NCBI RefSeq assembly: GCF_051713825.1
Contig: NZ_JBIOQR010000001.1
Location: 3,596,001-3,660,000, forward strand
Reading direction: 5' to 3'
DNA from: Enterococcus_K sp051713825
GTDB taxonomy: Bacteria > Bacillota > Bacilli > Lactobacillales > Enterococcaceae
Length of the DNA: 64,000 nucleotides
Part shown: positions 1 through 8,621 of the stretch, in pieces
How the letters are laid out: each line of letters opens with the position of its first letter
Position numbering within the stretch: the stretch's first letter is position 1
Notes under the pieces: generated by a model
Told to the model about the DNA's origin: nothing
Databases searched by the model: none
Seen by the model: only the letters and a program-made list of their open reading frames with translations
Translations under genes and position numbers: made by a program

Positions 1-2940
1 AGACAATCCTTGGATATTCATCTTAACATCCCGCAAAATCTGATTATTAAGGACATTTTTGTAGTTCGTCGCATAAAGATGCCCAATCTTAGAACCAGAA
101 GCTTGAATATTCATAGTAATCGAGCCACTTTTTGTTTGACTAGCATTTACTGCACCATCCCCGTAGATTGATGCTCCATCTAAAGCATCTGAGCCCGGTT
201 TCGTATAAATATTCAGCGTTATCGTTTTAGATGAATCTTTTCCTACTTCACTCCTATTATTACCATAAGGGACCCCAGCACTGATACTAGTACCCGTTGG
301 CAATCTAAATTCACCATCATAATTCCTTAAGTCGATGGTCAATTCGGTATTCCCTTCAATTATTGCTCCATAAATACTATCTTGGAATGTTGGACCTGAG
401 GCAAGTGCTTCTTTCGTTGCTGCAAAAGTTGCACTATTAGTTCCAGAAAAATCGCCACCATAGATATAATTTTTCGTATCTCCAGTAACTATATTTTTGG
501 ATACAATCCCTAGACCATACGAGCCACCAACAGAAGCATTTATAACCCCATCATAGACAGTTACACCGGCATTCCCAACGATTTTCTCATCGTCCCAACC
601 GCCACCAGTTAAGAACCAATCGACTTGTCCATTATTGATAGTCGCACGGGAATTTCCATAAATTCTTCTCATGGAATAACCGCCACCTTCTAAGGTGTCT
701 ACCATTCCACCATTCATAGTCATCGACGTATTTCCTTCGATAACCCCAGCAAAGCTTCCTCCATAAGTCCAGCGAGCCAATACATTATTTAAGACAGCAC
801 TAGTATCACCGTAGATATACATCTCAGTTCCATGAATAACGTCTGTACTACCGCCACCACCGACAATATCGAAAAATCCTATTTCACCGCTATGAAAATA
901 CGTTGGACGTGACGCTTTTGGTGTCGAGTTTGAATAGGATAGGGGGGTTGTTCGATAAGTATCGCCCTTTTGGCCATAAACAAATCCTTCTCCACCAACC
1001 CCGTCAGCAGATCCCACAACACCAACTTCAACAGACGTATTTCCCTCAATATAACCAGCAAATCCAGCAGCTCTTGTATAGGATACGTTATCCCCTAAAG
1101 CATAACTAACTGACCCTTCAAGTATTTTGGTTGAAATATCTCCATATACTGAAAATGAGGCTGTTTCTCTTGCATAAGCTCTACGTTCTTCATTAGTCAT
1201 TGCGTCATACTTTTTCATATCTGCCACAGAAGGATTTAAGCCACCTGGGACTAAAGGTTCTTTCTTTATAGAGTTACCCGCTGCACCATCGATTCTATTA
1301 AATGAGCCTTGATTGGTCCCCCCCGCTTTTATTACATTATTGATACGCCCCTTAATAACACCTGAAGTTTCATTTGCACCTACAAAATATGCCCTTCCAG
1401 AAGTAAATTGACTTGTATCAATAGTAGTTGTAATTCCTGGAGTTGTCTTCGACGAGCCAATATTTCCGACCTTTGACCCTCCATAATAGTAGTTTGTTGT
1501 CCCTGACCATGAACCATAGCCTAGAATGTTATTCGTTACAGAACCATCAATATTCCCGTACACAACACCTCCATAATAAACTTTTAGATTATTGGGTGCT
1601 GATTTTACTGTACTGACAACTTCTGTTACCACATCTCCTGTTACATTGGCAGGCTTGCTTGCCGTTCCTTTACCGCCCCCATAAATATTAGAAATGGTTG
1701 CCCCTGCATTTTCAATTCGAACAGACGTATTGCCTTTGATGGTGCCAGACTCTGCACCACCTGATACGGTATCAATTGTTTTCGTAACATTCTTAATTAC
1801 AACTGATGTGTTCCCTGTTAAGGTCCCACCCGTCTTATTTCCTCCGTAGAAGTTCCAGGTCCCCGTTCCTGTCGTTTCTACAGTAATAGTTGGATTACCT
1901 GTAACGTTCCCTTCATCCGTTCCCCCATATATTGATAATCCATTTCCAGAAGCCCCGCCATTCAGCGTCAAGCTATTACCATTCATAAACATTTCTTTGC
2001 CAGAATATTTAATATTTCTGAATTGAATATTTGTCCCAAAATGAATGGCTGTTGACAGACCGCCTACCGTTAATGTACTGCTATTAACCGGCACTTCTGT
2101 TGCAATATTGATTGGATCCTCTGAGTTCCCCGTAATTGTTAAAGTTCCAACCTTTCCTTGCAACGAATAAAATGTTGCGTTAGCTGCTGTAACAGTCGCT
2201 GGTTTTGTCTTAGCCACCGTATCAGCAGACACGGTTGTATTTTTTCCTATGTACAAAACATAATCTTCACCTGACCCTTTTTGATAAAGGTCATTTATTG
2301 CAGATTTAATCCCTGCCTCACTTGCCGCATATTCTTTATAGGCATTTCCTGAAGTAGGGTCCGGTACAATAATTACTTGCGTTTTATCTCGTACCGGAGC
2401 AATGATGTCTTTAATCGAGGTATTCGATTTAATTTTTGTAGATGTCGCCTTAACTGTTTCAAACTCTGCTTGAATCTCTGTGTCACTCGTAATCTCTAAA
2501 GTACGTAATACCTCAGTTGTATACAAAGCGCCATTGATTCTCCAGCCAACAAAACCGTCTAAGTTTTCGGTTGCCGGAATCTCCTCAGCAGAAAGTGTAC
2601 TATCAGACTCCTTCTCGACTTCTATCTCCGTAGTGTCTGATGAGAAATTATGTTTCGTGTCTGTTTTGAAAGTAACTTTGAATTTTTTCTTTTCTTTCTT
2701 ACTTTCTGGAACAGTTTCTTGTGAAGACTTCCCCTCATCTTCATTAGTAGTTGCGCTTGATTCCGAAGAGTTATAATTCTGTGTAGATGATTGGTTCGAT
2801 GATAGGCCCTCTCCGGTCTCCATTACAGATGACTTACTAATTTCATCTGATGAATTCGTTTCAGCTACTGCTTGTACAGACATCAAAAACGGACTTAGCA
2901 CTGTAACCAAGCTTAATGATAATGTTGTAAATTTTTTCAC
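1..2940 (-). CDS. Large secreted repeat-rich surface protein, 5' part only (runs off the window edge)
   Basis: An uninterrupted reading frame of 980 codons begins at a GTG (2938-2940) preceded by AAAAGGAGGGG and is still open at base 1, so the C terminus and any cell-wall anchor lie outside. The N terminus is a signal peptide (KKFTTLSLSLVTVLSP, then AVA-ET cleavage). Residues ~30-80 are a Ser/Thr/Glu-rich linker. Residues ~85-160 resemble an InlB-type beta-repeat (KVTFKT...GFVGWRINGALY...EIQAEFE). The remainder is a Gly/Asn/Thr-rich series of beta-strand units with recurring motifs such as EGNTSVEV, TGNTSVVI, KGNTSVRIEN and YGDTSAVLNN, as in beta-helical adhesins. Function is inferred: a cell-surface adhesin. 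Not assigned to a named family. Confidence 0.85.
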   Translation of the reverse strand, partial: MKKFTTLSLSLVTVLSPFLMSVQAVAETNSSDEISKSSVMETGEGLSSNQSSTQNYNSSESSATTNEDEGKSSQETVPESKKEKKKFKVTFKTDTKHNFSSDTTEIEVEKESDSTLSAEEIPATENLDGFVGWRINGALYTTEVLRTLEITSDTEIQAEFETVKATSTKIKSNTSIKDIIAPVRDKTQVIIVPDPTSGNAYKEYAASEAGIKSAINDLYQKGSGEDYVLYIGKNTTVSADTVAKTKPATVTAANATFYSLQGKVGTLTITGNSEDPINIATEVPVNSSTLTVGGLSTAIHFGTNIQFRNIKYSGKEMFMNGNSLTLNGGASGNGLSIYGGTDEGNVTGNPTITVETTGTGTWNFYGGNKTGGTLTGNTSVVIKNVTKTIDTVSGGAESGTIKGNTSVRIENAGATISNIYGGGKGTASKPANVTGDVVTEVVSTVKSAPNNLKVYYGGVVYGNIDGSVTNNILGYGSWSGTTNYYYGGSKVGNIGSSKTTPGITTTIDTSQFTSGRAYFVGANETSGVIKGRINNVIKAGGTNQGSFNRIDGAAGNSIKKEPLVPGGLNPSVADMKKYDAMTNEERRAYARETASFSVYGDISTKILEGSVSYALGDNVSYTRAAGFAGYIEGNTSVEVGVVGSADGVGGEGFVYGQKGDTYRTTPLSYSNSTPKASRPTYFHSGEIGFFDIVGGGGSTDVIHGTEMYIYGDTSAVLNNVLARWTYGGSFAGVIEGNTSMTMNGGMVDTLEGGGYSMRRIYGNSRATINNGQVDWFLTGGGWDDEKIVGNAGVTVYDGVINASVGGSYGLGIVSKNIVTGDTKNYIYGGDFSGTNSATFAATKEALASGPTFQDSIYGAIIEGNTELTIDLRNYDGEFRLPTGTSISAGVPYGNNRSEVGKDSSKTITLNIYTKPGSDALDGASIYGDGAVNASQTKSGSITMNIQASGSKIGHLYATNYKNVLNNQILRDVKMNIQGLS

Positions 2941-3012
2941 TTATTCCCCTCCTTTTGGACAGTTGTATAAATAAAAATCGTCCCCTACGACCTCATCTAC
3001 TCGAATAAGTAT

Positions 3013-3032
3013 ATTATAACAGGTGTATTATA
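3013..3032 (-). promoter_or_regulatory. Tandem extended -10 elements upstream of the surface protein
   Basis: Read on the minus strand, TGTTATAATA occurs twice, 14 bp apart, about 75-95 bases before the GTG start. Both have the TGn extension. No good -35 is visible. Likely the promoter region of the large surface protein gene. Confidence 0.5.
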
Positions 3033-3202
3033 ACAAGCGGTATTTTTAAATTTTTTCCTGTTTTCTTGAATTTTTTTAGAGAAAAAGAGAAAAAAACTGA
3101 TTGAATCAGAACTTATTTTTAACAGCAAAAACTTTTAAAAAAATGGTTTTTAAGTTTTTTCTACTCTATTTACAAATGAACGATGAACGTTTCTTACCAA
3201 AT

Positions 3203-3249
3203 AAAAAAGAGGATGAGCATAACTTTATGGGTTATGTTCGTCCTCTTTT
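3203..3249 (-). terminator. Rho-independent terminator of the infC-rpmI-rplT operon
   Basis: An 18-bp near-perfect stem (AAAGAGGAtGAgCATAAC pairing with GTTATGttCGTCCTCTTT) around a 7-base loop, followed on the minus strand by a T run, 15 bases after the rplT stop codon. Confidence 0.9.
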
Positions 3250-3263
3250 CAGGTTCAAATAAA

Positions 3264-3623
3264 TTATTTAGCTAATGCAGCTTTTGCTTGGTCAGCTAGC
3301 GCTGTGAATGCCGCAGCATCATTTACAGCTAAGTCAGCTAGCATTTTACGGTTAATATCAATTTCTGCCAATTTCAAACCGTGCATTAATTTTGAGTAGC
3401 TTAAGCCATTCATACGAGCTGCTGCGTTGATACGCGCAATCCATAATTTGCGGAAGTCGCGTTTTTTCTGACGACGATCGCGGTATGCATAGTTATATGA
3501 ATTCATTACTTGTTCTTTTGCTGTTTTAAATAGGGTATGTTTTGAACCGTAGTAACCTTTTGCTAATTTAAGCACTTTTTTACGACGCTTACGAGTTACT
3601 GTTCCACCTTTAACACGTGCCAT
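3264..3623 (-). CDS. rplT: 50S ribosomal protein L20
   Basis: 119 residues, the normal length of bacterial L20. It starts MARVKGGTVTRKRRKKVLK and carries the expected YGSKHTLF and NSYNYAYRDRRQKKRDFRK segments. L20 binds 23S rRNA early in 50S assembly and, in Firmicutes, represses its own operon through the leader. It is the last gene of infC-rpmI-rplT, 61 bases after rpmI, with AGGAGG eight bases before ATG, and is followed by a strong terminator. Confidence 0.98.
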   Translation of the reverse strand: MARVKGGTVTRKRRKKVLKLAKGYYGSKHTLFKTAKEQVMNSYNYAYRDRRQKKRDFRKLWIARINAAARMNGLSYSKLMHGLKLAEIDINRKMLADLAVNDAAAFTALADQAKAALAK

Positions 3624-3684
3624 GTTTAATTCCTCCTAATAAATCTTCTTTGAATTTTAATTTGGTAAAGCCGTTTTGTATGGC

Positions 3685-3885
3685 TTATTTCATTTTTGCT
3701 AATTGTTGACGGATACGTTTGTAATCGCCAGATGATACCATACTTGCTTTACGCAATTGACGGCGTTGTTTCTTAGTTTTACCGTGGAAACGGTGACTTG
3801 TAAACGCACGGAATCTTTTCAATCCGCCTTTACCAGTACGTTTGAAACGTTTTGCTGATCCGCGGTGTGTTTTTTGTTTTGGCAT
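3685..3885 (-). CDS. rpmI: 50S ribosomal protein L35
   Basis: 66 residues, very basic, starting MPKQKTHRGSAKRFKRTGKG, which is the family signature. It is a structural protein of the large ribosomal subunit. It lies between infC (76-base gap) and rplT in the order conserved across bacteria, with GGAGGAAATAAGTC before the ATG. Confidence 0.98.
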   Translation of the reverse strand: MPKQKTHRGSAKRFKRTGKGGLKRFRAFTSHRFHGKTKKQRRQLRKASMVSSGDYKRIRQQLAKMK

Positions 3886-3961
3886 GACTTATTTCCTCCT
3901 CAAAATCTTTCATTATCCGACTATGACTGCCTATTCTAACAATCAGTGAGTCAATAAAAAC

Positions 3962-4483
3962 TTACTTTTCAGTTTTCGGTGCCAGCGTTAGAAACATGCT
4001 GCGTCCGTCCATTTTCGCTTTTTGTTCGACAGTTGAAATGTCAGCTGTTTCTTCAGCTAAGCGATCAAGAACTTTCTGACCAATCTCTTTATGGGTAATG
4101 GCACGGCCTTTGAAACGGATAGAAGCTTTCACTTTGTCTCCCTTTTCTAAGAACTTGCGGGCATTACGAAGTTTGGTGTTAAAGTCATTGATATCGATTG
4201 TTGGACTTAAACGAACTTCTTTCACATTGATCACTTTTTGCTTTTTACGCGCTTCACGTTCTTTTTTCTGTTGTTCAAAACGGAATTTTCCGTGATCCAT
4301 GATTCGCGCAACGGGCGGTTTTGCTCCTGGTGCTACTAAAACAAGGTCTAGATTAGCTTGTTCTGCAATTTGAAGAGCCTCTGCTTTTGTTTTCACACCT
4401 AATTGCTCGCCGTCTGAACCGATTAATCGTAATTCGCGTGCACGTATGCCGTCGTTAACCATCATATCCTTTGCTATGGTCAT
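3962..4483 (-). CDS. infC: Translation initiation factor IF-3
   Basis: 173 residues with the N-terminal domain (VNDGIRARELRLIG) and the C-terminal domain (KEVRLSPTIDINDFNTKL, then RFKGRAITHKEIGQ). IF-3 binds the 30S subunit, prevents premature joining with 50S and checks the start codon. The start is an ATG at 4483 with GGAGGTGA six bases upstream; no AUU-type start, as known for enterobacterial infC, is needed. First gene of the operon, behind a 185-base leader that probably mediates L20 autoregulation. Confidence 0.97.
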   Translation of the reverse strand: MTIAKDMMVNDGIRARELRLIGSDGEQLGVKTKAEALQIAEQANLDLVLVAPGAKPPVARIMDHGKFRFEQQKKEREARKKQKVINVKEVRLSPTIDINDFNTKLRNARKFLEKGDKVKASIRFKGRAITHKEIGQKVLDRLAEETADISTVEQKAKMDGRSMFLTLAPKTEK

Positions 4484-4668
4484 TCACCTCCAGGTTTATT
4501 GAGAGAAAGAAAAGTTTCCCTTTTTAGGCAATAAAAAAACGAGTTCCTTATCTGAACCCGCACATTTTCAACTTACACGACTTAACTGTACTTGTAAGTG
4601 AAACTATCTAGCCCAGTGACAAAATCGACTAAGGCGAGAAGCGGCGGCCTCTACTTTTATTTCTCAAC
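4484..4668 (-). promoter_or_regulatory. L20-type ribosomal leader with attenuator (4533-4560)
   Basis: The untranslated region between the predicted transcription start and infC contains the AGTAGAGGCCGC motif near its 5' end, further pairable segments (ACTTACAAGTACAGTTAAG, GTGTAAGTTG), and then a terminator hairpin CGGGTTC-loop-GAACTCG followed by seven T. This is the organisation of the Firmicutes L20 leader, where L20 binding favours termination. Assignment rests on position and layout; no covariance search was run. Confidence 0.75.
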
Positions 4669-4674
4669 TCTATC

Positions 4675-4703
4675 AGTATACTGTCATTTCTCTTGCAAGT
4701 CAA
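4675..4703 (-). promoter_or_regulatory. Promoter of infC-rpmI-rplT
   Basis: On the minus strand TTGACT, a 17-base spacer and TATACT: a near-consensus housekeeping promoter placing the start near 4668. Confidence 0.8.
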
Positions 4704-4805
4704 CCTATTTTCGAGAAATTTTGTCATTTTCTGAAAATCCTATTAACTTTCCATTGTTTTTCCATTTCTATTTGTGCTAAGGTTATTTCTAGGAGGCGTA
4801 AAAAA

Positions 4806-5864
4806 ATGAATCAATCATTTCTTAAAGAACTAACTACTTTTCATAAACCACAAGACAATCCGTTTCGACTATTAGGAGCTGGTGTCTGTATGCTGGCGAT
4901 ATTATTAATTGGCTATACCTTACATGACTTAACTATTGGTAGTTTTGGCTCGTTAGGTATTTTTACTTTCCTTTATTATCAAAATATTCCCGCAAAACAA
5001 TTGGTTACCCGAATGAGTATAGTCGGTAGCTGCTTGCTAATCGGAAATTTTCTAGGGATGCTCTCTACGCATATTTCTTGGACCGCACCTATTCTTGTAG
5101 GAGCCGTCGCCTTTTTGGGCAGACTCCTTTTCCGTCTACTAAAAATTGCCAAACCAGGCGTTTTTTTTATTGTTTTAGTAACGGGTATGGGCTCTAGTAC
5201 AAATATTCCTTTACAGTCTACCGTTAAAATGAGCCTCTGCTTTTTCATTGGCGTATTCCTATCTATTATTGTAGCATGTGTCGTTCAGCGAACAGAAAAA
5301 ACAGCCCCCGTTCCAGTACCCAAGCTTTCCCTTCAGGAACGTTTATACACAGATCCTGCTGCGATTGTGGATGCCTTATTTTATGGAGGAATCTTATTCT
5401 TCGCCGTTTACCTTAGCCAATCCTTACATCTTATGAATCCTTATTGGCTAGTCATTTCCTGCGCTGCCATCCTGCAAGGCGATAATCTTCGTGCTATGAT
5501 GCATCGTAATATCCAACGAATTTTTGGAACAACCATTGGCCTACTTATTGCTGCCTTTCTTTTAAATTTACCATTATCAACTCTTCAATCCATTATCGTG
5601 ATTACCTTACTCTATTTAACTGTCGAATTTTTTGTCCGTCGTAACTATGGTGTTGCTAACTTTTTCACAACACCGATGACCCTCATGCTTTCTACCTTAG
5701 CACGCCAACAATATATTTTTTCGCTGATTCAATATCGTTTTCTAGGCATTGTTTTAGGTAGTCTTTTGGGTGTGCTTTCTGCTTGGATCATGGTGACAGG
5801 GCTAACTTTTTATAACCGAGCCTTCCAGCTTCACGAAAAAATTCACGATGATATTGAGGAATAA
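4806..5864 (+). CDS. FUSC family membrane protein (putative aromatic acid exporter type)
   Basis: 352 residues with two blocks of hydrophobic helices (about 25-160 and 190-335) separated by a short polar linker near residues 160-185. The second block contains DNLRAMMHRNIQRIFGTTIG, the conserved signature of the FUSC/fusaric-acid-resistance-like domain (H-R-x-x-Q-R-x-x-G-T-x-x-G). Members are inner-membrane exporters of aromatic acids or are uncharacterised; the substrate here is unknown. ATG follows TAGGAGGCGTAAAAA. Single gene, ended by a terminator at 5889. Confidence 0.75.
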   Translation: MNQSFLKELTTFHKPQDNPFRLLGAGVCMLAILLIGYTLHDLTIGSFGSLGIFTFLYYQNIPAKQLVTRMSIVGSCLLIGNFLGMLSTHISWTAPILVGAVAFLGRLLFRLLKIAKPGVFFIVLVTGMGSSTNIPLQSTVKMSLCFFIGVFLSIIVACVVQRTEKTAPVPVPKLSLQERLYTDPAAIVDALFYGGILFFAVYLSQSLHLMNPYWLVISCAAILQGDNLRAMMHRNIQRIFGTTIGLLIAAFLLNLPLSTLQSIIVITLLYLTVEFFVRRNYGVANFFTTPMTLMLSTLARQQYIFSLIQYRFLGIVLGSLLGVLSAWIMVTGLTFYNRAFQLHEKIHDDIEE

Positions 5865-5888
5865 CCTATTATTTTACAAATTCCCCTT

Positions 5889-5929
5889 GTTCTTTTTTGG
5901 CTTGAGTTAAGTAAAAAAAGAACTTTTTA
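5889..5929 (+). terminator. Terminator after the FUSC gene
   Basis: GTTCTTTTTT pairs with AAAAAAGAAC around a 16-base loop and is followed by TTTTT. Confidence 0.75.
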
Positions 5930-5971
5930 TAGACAGTTGATACAAGATTATGGATAAAGGAGCGTAGCTAG

Positions 5972-6796
5972 ATGTTACTTTTGTTTTACCGTGCACTATT
6001 TGGTGCAGTCGTCTGCATAATATTCGGCTTTTTCGCTTACCTAACCAAGCAGTTAACCTTATCTGGCACCATCGCCCTCTTTTTTGTCGGTATCCTACTA
6101 ACGACTTTCGGCTCGTGGATTAGCTGGTGCTTAATGCTTCTATTCTTTCTAAGCTCTGGACTCATTCACCTAATCAAAAAACGCTTCTTTACGGCTCATC
6201 AAGACCTTATCGCAGAAAAAGGCCACACCAGAGATGCCCAACAAGTGTTAGCAAATAGTCTTCCCGCTGTTTTGAGCTTACTGCTTTACGCCTACACGAG
6301 TAATGAACTCTTTTTGGTTGGTTACGTCGCAGGAATCGCTGGTGCCACTTCAGATACTTGGGCCTCTGAAATCGGTCAATTAAGCCCTAGTACGCCACGC
6401 TCTATTTTAACCTTCAAACAGCTTCCCACCGGGACCTCTGGTGGCATCACAGGACTCGGAACGTTAGCCTCAGTCGGTGCTTCTTTTCTAATTTCAATCA
6501 GTTTTTGGCTGTTATTTAGCCTGTCACAAATGAACGGGTTGATCTCAGCTAGCTATTTTCTCATCCCTTTTTTCAGTGGCATTTTGGCCTCTGTTTTTGA
6601 TAGTTTATTAGGAGCTAGCCTTCAAGCACGTTATGAATGTGTGGTTTGTCACCAGTGGACTGAACAGACCGTCCACCATGGTCAACAGACACATTTAATA
6701 AAAGGCCTTCGCTGGTTAGATAATGATAAAGTAAATTTTTTCAGTGGACTGCTAACGATTGTGGTCGCGGGGATGTTGTGGAGAATGTTGCAGTGA
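5972..6796 (+). CDS. DUF92 family integral membrane protein
   Basis: 274 residues, about seven membrane helices. Residues ~115-150 contain GIAGATSDTWASEIGQLS and LTFKQLPTGTSGGITGLGT, the characteristic motifs of DUF92/TIGR00297 proteins, which include the plant phytyl-phosphate kinase VTE6. In bacteria the role is not established; a prenyl- or lipid-phosphate kinase activity would be inference. GGAGCGTAGCTAG precedes the ATG. Transcribed alone or weakly with the FUSC gene, from which a terminator separates it. Confidence 0.8.
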   Translation: MLLLFYRALFGAVVCIIFGFFAYLTKQLTLSGTIALFFVGILLTTFGSWISWCLMLLFFLSSGLIHLIKKRFFTAHQDLIAEKGHTRDAQQVLANSLPAVLSLLLYAYTSNELFLVGYVAGIAGATSDTWASEIGQLSPSTPRSILTFKQLPTGTSGGITGLGTLASVGASFLISISFWLLFSLSQMNGLISASYFLIPFFSGILASVFDSLLGASLQARYECVVCHQWTEQTVHHGQQTHLIKGLRWLDNDKVNFFSGLLTIVVAGMLWRMLQ

Positions 6797-6868
6797 GTTT
6801 TTTTGAGGGACATATGAATAGCTCATCTTTTATAAGAACCTGGCTATTTGTGCTGTATTCAACTAGTA

Positions 6869-6921
6869 AGTGCCCGTTTCTGTTATGCAGTTGTTGCACA
6901 ACAGAAACGGGTACTTTTTTA
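6869..6921 (+). terminator. Terminator after the DUF92 gene
   Basis: A 15-bp stem GTGCCCGTTTCTGTT / AACAGAAACGGGTAC around a loop that itself contains TGCAGTTGTTGCA, followed by TTTTTT. Confidence 0.9.
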
Positions 6922-7269
6922 TTTATGGGCCCAACCTCCTCCTTCACTACGTTTATTTCTTCTTTAAAGTACTTTTTATCTCTTTATTCATTAATTAATC
7001 TGTTTACATATCAGGGCTGATTCTTACTAATAATACTCGAAGAAACCCATCCTTTTTTTTACTATTTTTAATTTCTAAATTAAAATATAGAAAATGAGTG
7101 ACTAAAAAAGGGAGACTACTAAAAAAGCTTACTAAAAAGCGTGAAATTCTTTATGATTTTCATAAAAAATAAAGAGGAGGTCCTCTCTATTTTGCTCTAT
7201 TCTCCTTTTTAACTTGATTATTCGTTTCCTATTAGTTAAATACAATGCACTCGCCTCTTTAATGGTTTT

Positions 7270-7413
7270 ATTCAGTATCACTTATCCAAGATCGCCCAAC
7301 TACTTTCTGAAGGCAATTTATCCATCAAACAAACTAGTACCAAGGTTGGTTATCGTGACCCAATACACTTTTCAAAAAGCTTCAAGAAAGAGTCCGAAAT
7401 TTTGGAAATAAGC
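7270..7413 (+). pseudogene. Remnant of an AraC-family regulator, C-terminal helix-turn-helix only
   Basis: One frame reads IQYHLSKIAQLLSEGNLSIK, then QTSTKVGYRDPIHFSKSFKKE. This is the second half of an AraC/XylS DNA-binding domain (x-I-x-x-x-A/T-x-x-V-G-Y-x-D-x-x-x-F-S-x-x-F-K-K). There is no start codon or N-terminal domain, and the usual G-x-S-P-x-x-Y-R end is lost, where a copy of the dispersed repeat begins at about 7417. A dead fragment; the original target is unknown. The rest of 7022-7269 shows nothing I recognise. Confidence 0.65.
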
Positions 7414-7416
7414 GAA

Positions 7417-7640
7417 AGAAATCGAACTAAAGCGCTTAACTCCGAGACCCAAGTATGTAATGTCAAACGTCACCAGGTATGTATTGTCAAACATCCATTC
7501 ATTCTTTGTTGTGTTTTTCAGTAACAAATAGCTTCATCTCTAGCATGTGACCTGCGGAAAAGTTGTCGAAAGCGGAACGCAGCCCTTCAATTCTTAGGGT
7601 GTTTCACCTTTAGAGATTGATAAGAACGGAGCTTTTTTTG
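7417..7640 (-). repeat. Dispersed modular intergenic repeat, copy 1
   Basis: Contains ACTCCGAGA, a degenerate relative of the 51-bp unit seen at 46937 (TTTGTTGTGTTTTTCAG), TCTAGCATGTGACCTGCGG, and CCTTCAATTCTTAGGGTG followed by TTTCACCTTTAGAGATTGAT. These modules match, in the opposite orientation, copies at 14965 and 61415, and in the same orientation the copy at 46907. The most diverged of the four copies. Confidence 0.7.
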
Positions 7641-7735
7641 TAGAAAGAAGCTCAAGCCCTTCTATTTCCAGTGTTTAGCAAAAGTCTATTCGCATGCTGT
7701 GTCCCCTAAGTCAGGTCTGATTCTAAGTCCATCAC

Positions 7736-7776
7736 AAAAAAACTACTCCACGCTAAAAAGCAAAGAGTAGTTTTTT
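7736..7776 (-). terminator. Terminator after the tyrosine phosphatase gene
   Basis: AAAAAACTACTC and GAGTAGTTTTTT form a 12-bp stem with T runs on both strands, so it can act in either direction. It is 80 bases beyond the phosphatase stop. Confidence 0.85.
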
Positions 7777-7857
7777 GATTATTTAAGTTCGCTCGTATAC
7801 GTTAAAAGGAGTTTATCTACTCCTCCACTTTTCTTCGACCTAACTGGTAAAGACACC

Positions 7858-8604
7858 TTAATCCAAATACAATTCCTTCAATAAACGGTAATCAGATGGG
7901 CTTAAGCGTAACACTTCTTTTCCATAGCCTTCAATTCCGCCGAAGTTTTCATCAATGAGTTGGTAGGCATGGTCAAGATAATCTTTTTCAACCTCCATCG
8001 CCACCTTAATTCCGGCAAGCTGGCCTTCTGTCATTCCGCGCTCAGCGGCTTCCTTCAAGAAGATTTCGTTGGGTTTCTGTCTTTGAATATTTGTTTTTAG
8101 ATAATCTTCGTAAATCGTTTCTCTTGGAACATCCAAAAATTCTAAGGTTAACGCAGCAGCGATCCCTGTACGATCTTTCCCGGCAAAACAGTGAAATAAC
8201 ACACTGCCAGACTCTGTTTTTAATAACTCATCGAAATATTCTCGATAACCTTGTTGCGCACCTTCGTTTAAAATCAAATTGGTATACAGTTTTTTCATAT
8301 GGTTGCTGACTAAAGTTAAATCACTAACATCCATTAAGTCTTCCATACTGCCGTTATCATGAACCTCTTTCATGATATCAATCCAGTGGTAGCTCACTGC
8401 ATCCAACTCATCATCGGGTCGAGTAGTAATCTCGTGTTCGCCACGAAGATCGATAATTTTGTTCAAGTCATGTTGTTTCAACACGTCACGGCTGGTCTCG
8501 TTAATCTGGAAAACCTCTCCTGAACGAAGTAATCGATTATGTTTTACTTGGCGTCCTTCTTTATTTTTTAAGCCACCCAATTCTCTAAAATTCGCTAAAT
8601 TCAT
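7858..8604 (-). CDS. Tyrosine-protein phosphatase (Y_phosphatase3 family)
   Basis: 248 residues. The P-loop HCFAGKDRTGIAAA (near residue 150) matches the C-x-x-G-K-D-R-T-G signature of LipA/PTP-like phosphatases, and NFRELGG at the N terminus plus LLRSGEVF and IIDLRGEHEI are conserved in the family. Substrates in Firmicutes include phosphotyrosine and phosphoinositides; the native one here is unknown. I choose ATG 8604 because GAGGAGG lies six bases upstream, whereas the ATG at 8610 touches the ribosome binding site. Follows the mgtC-like gene by 17 bases, so probably the second gene of an operon. Confidence 0.88.
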   Translation of the reverse strand: MNLANFRELGGLKNKEGRQVKHNRLLRSGEVFQINETSRDVLKQHDLNKIIDLRGEHEITTRPDDELDAVSYHWIDIMKEVHDNGSMEDLMDVSDLTLVSNHMKKLYTNLILNEGAQQGYREYFDELLKTESGSVLFHCFAGKDRTGIAAALTLEFLDVPRETIYEDYLKTNIQRQKPNEIFLKEAAERGMTEGQLAGIKVAMEVEKDYLDHAYQLIDENFGGIEGYGKEVLRLSPSDYRLLKELYLD

Positions 8605-8621
8605 TAACATCCTCCTCTTGA

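Noticed and set aside
903..1109. Gln-rich plus-strand frame and its minus-strand counterpart at 879-1061
   Set aside because: Both are shadows of the large surface protein, which is open in its own frame through this position.
3040..3175. Possible small RNA in the A/T-rich tract upstream of the surface gene
   Set aside because: Long A and T runs produce hairpins by chance; no separate promoter-terminator pair is visible.
7214..7411. 65-codon plus-strand frame over the AraC remnant
   Set aside because: It is out of frame with the recognisable AraC sequence and has no start signal.
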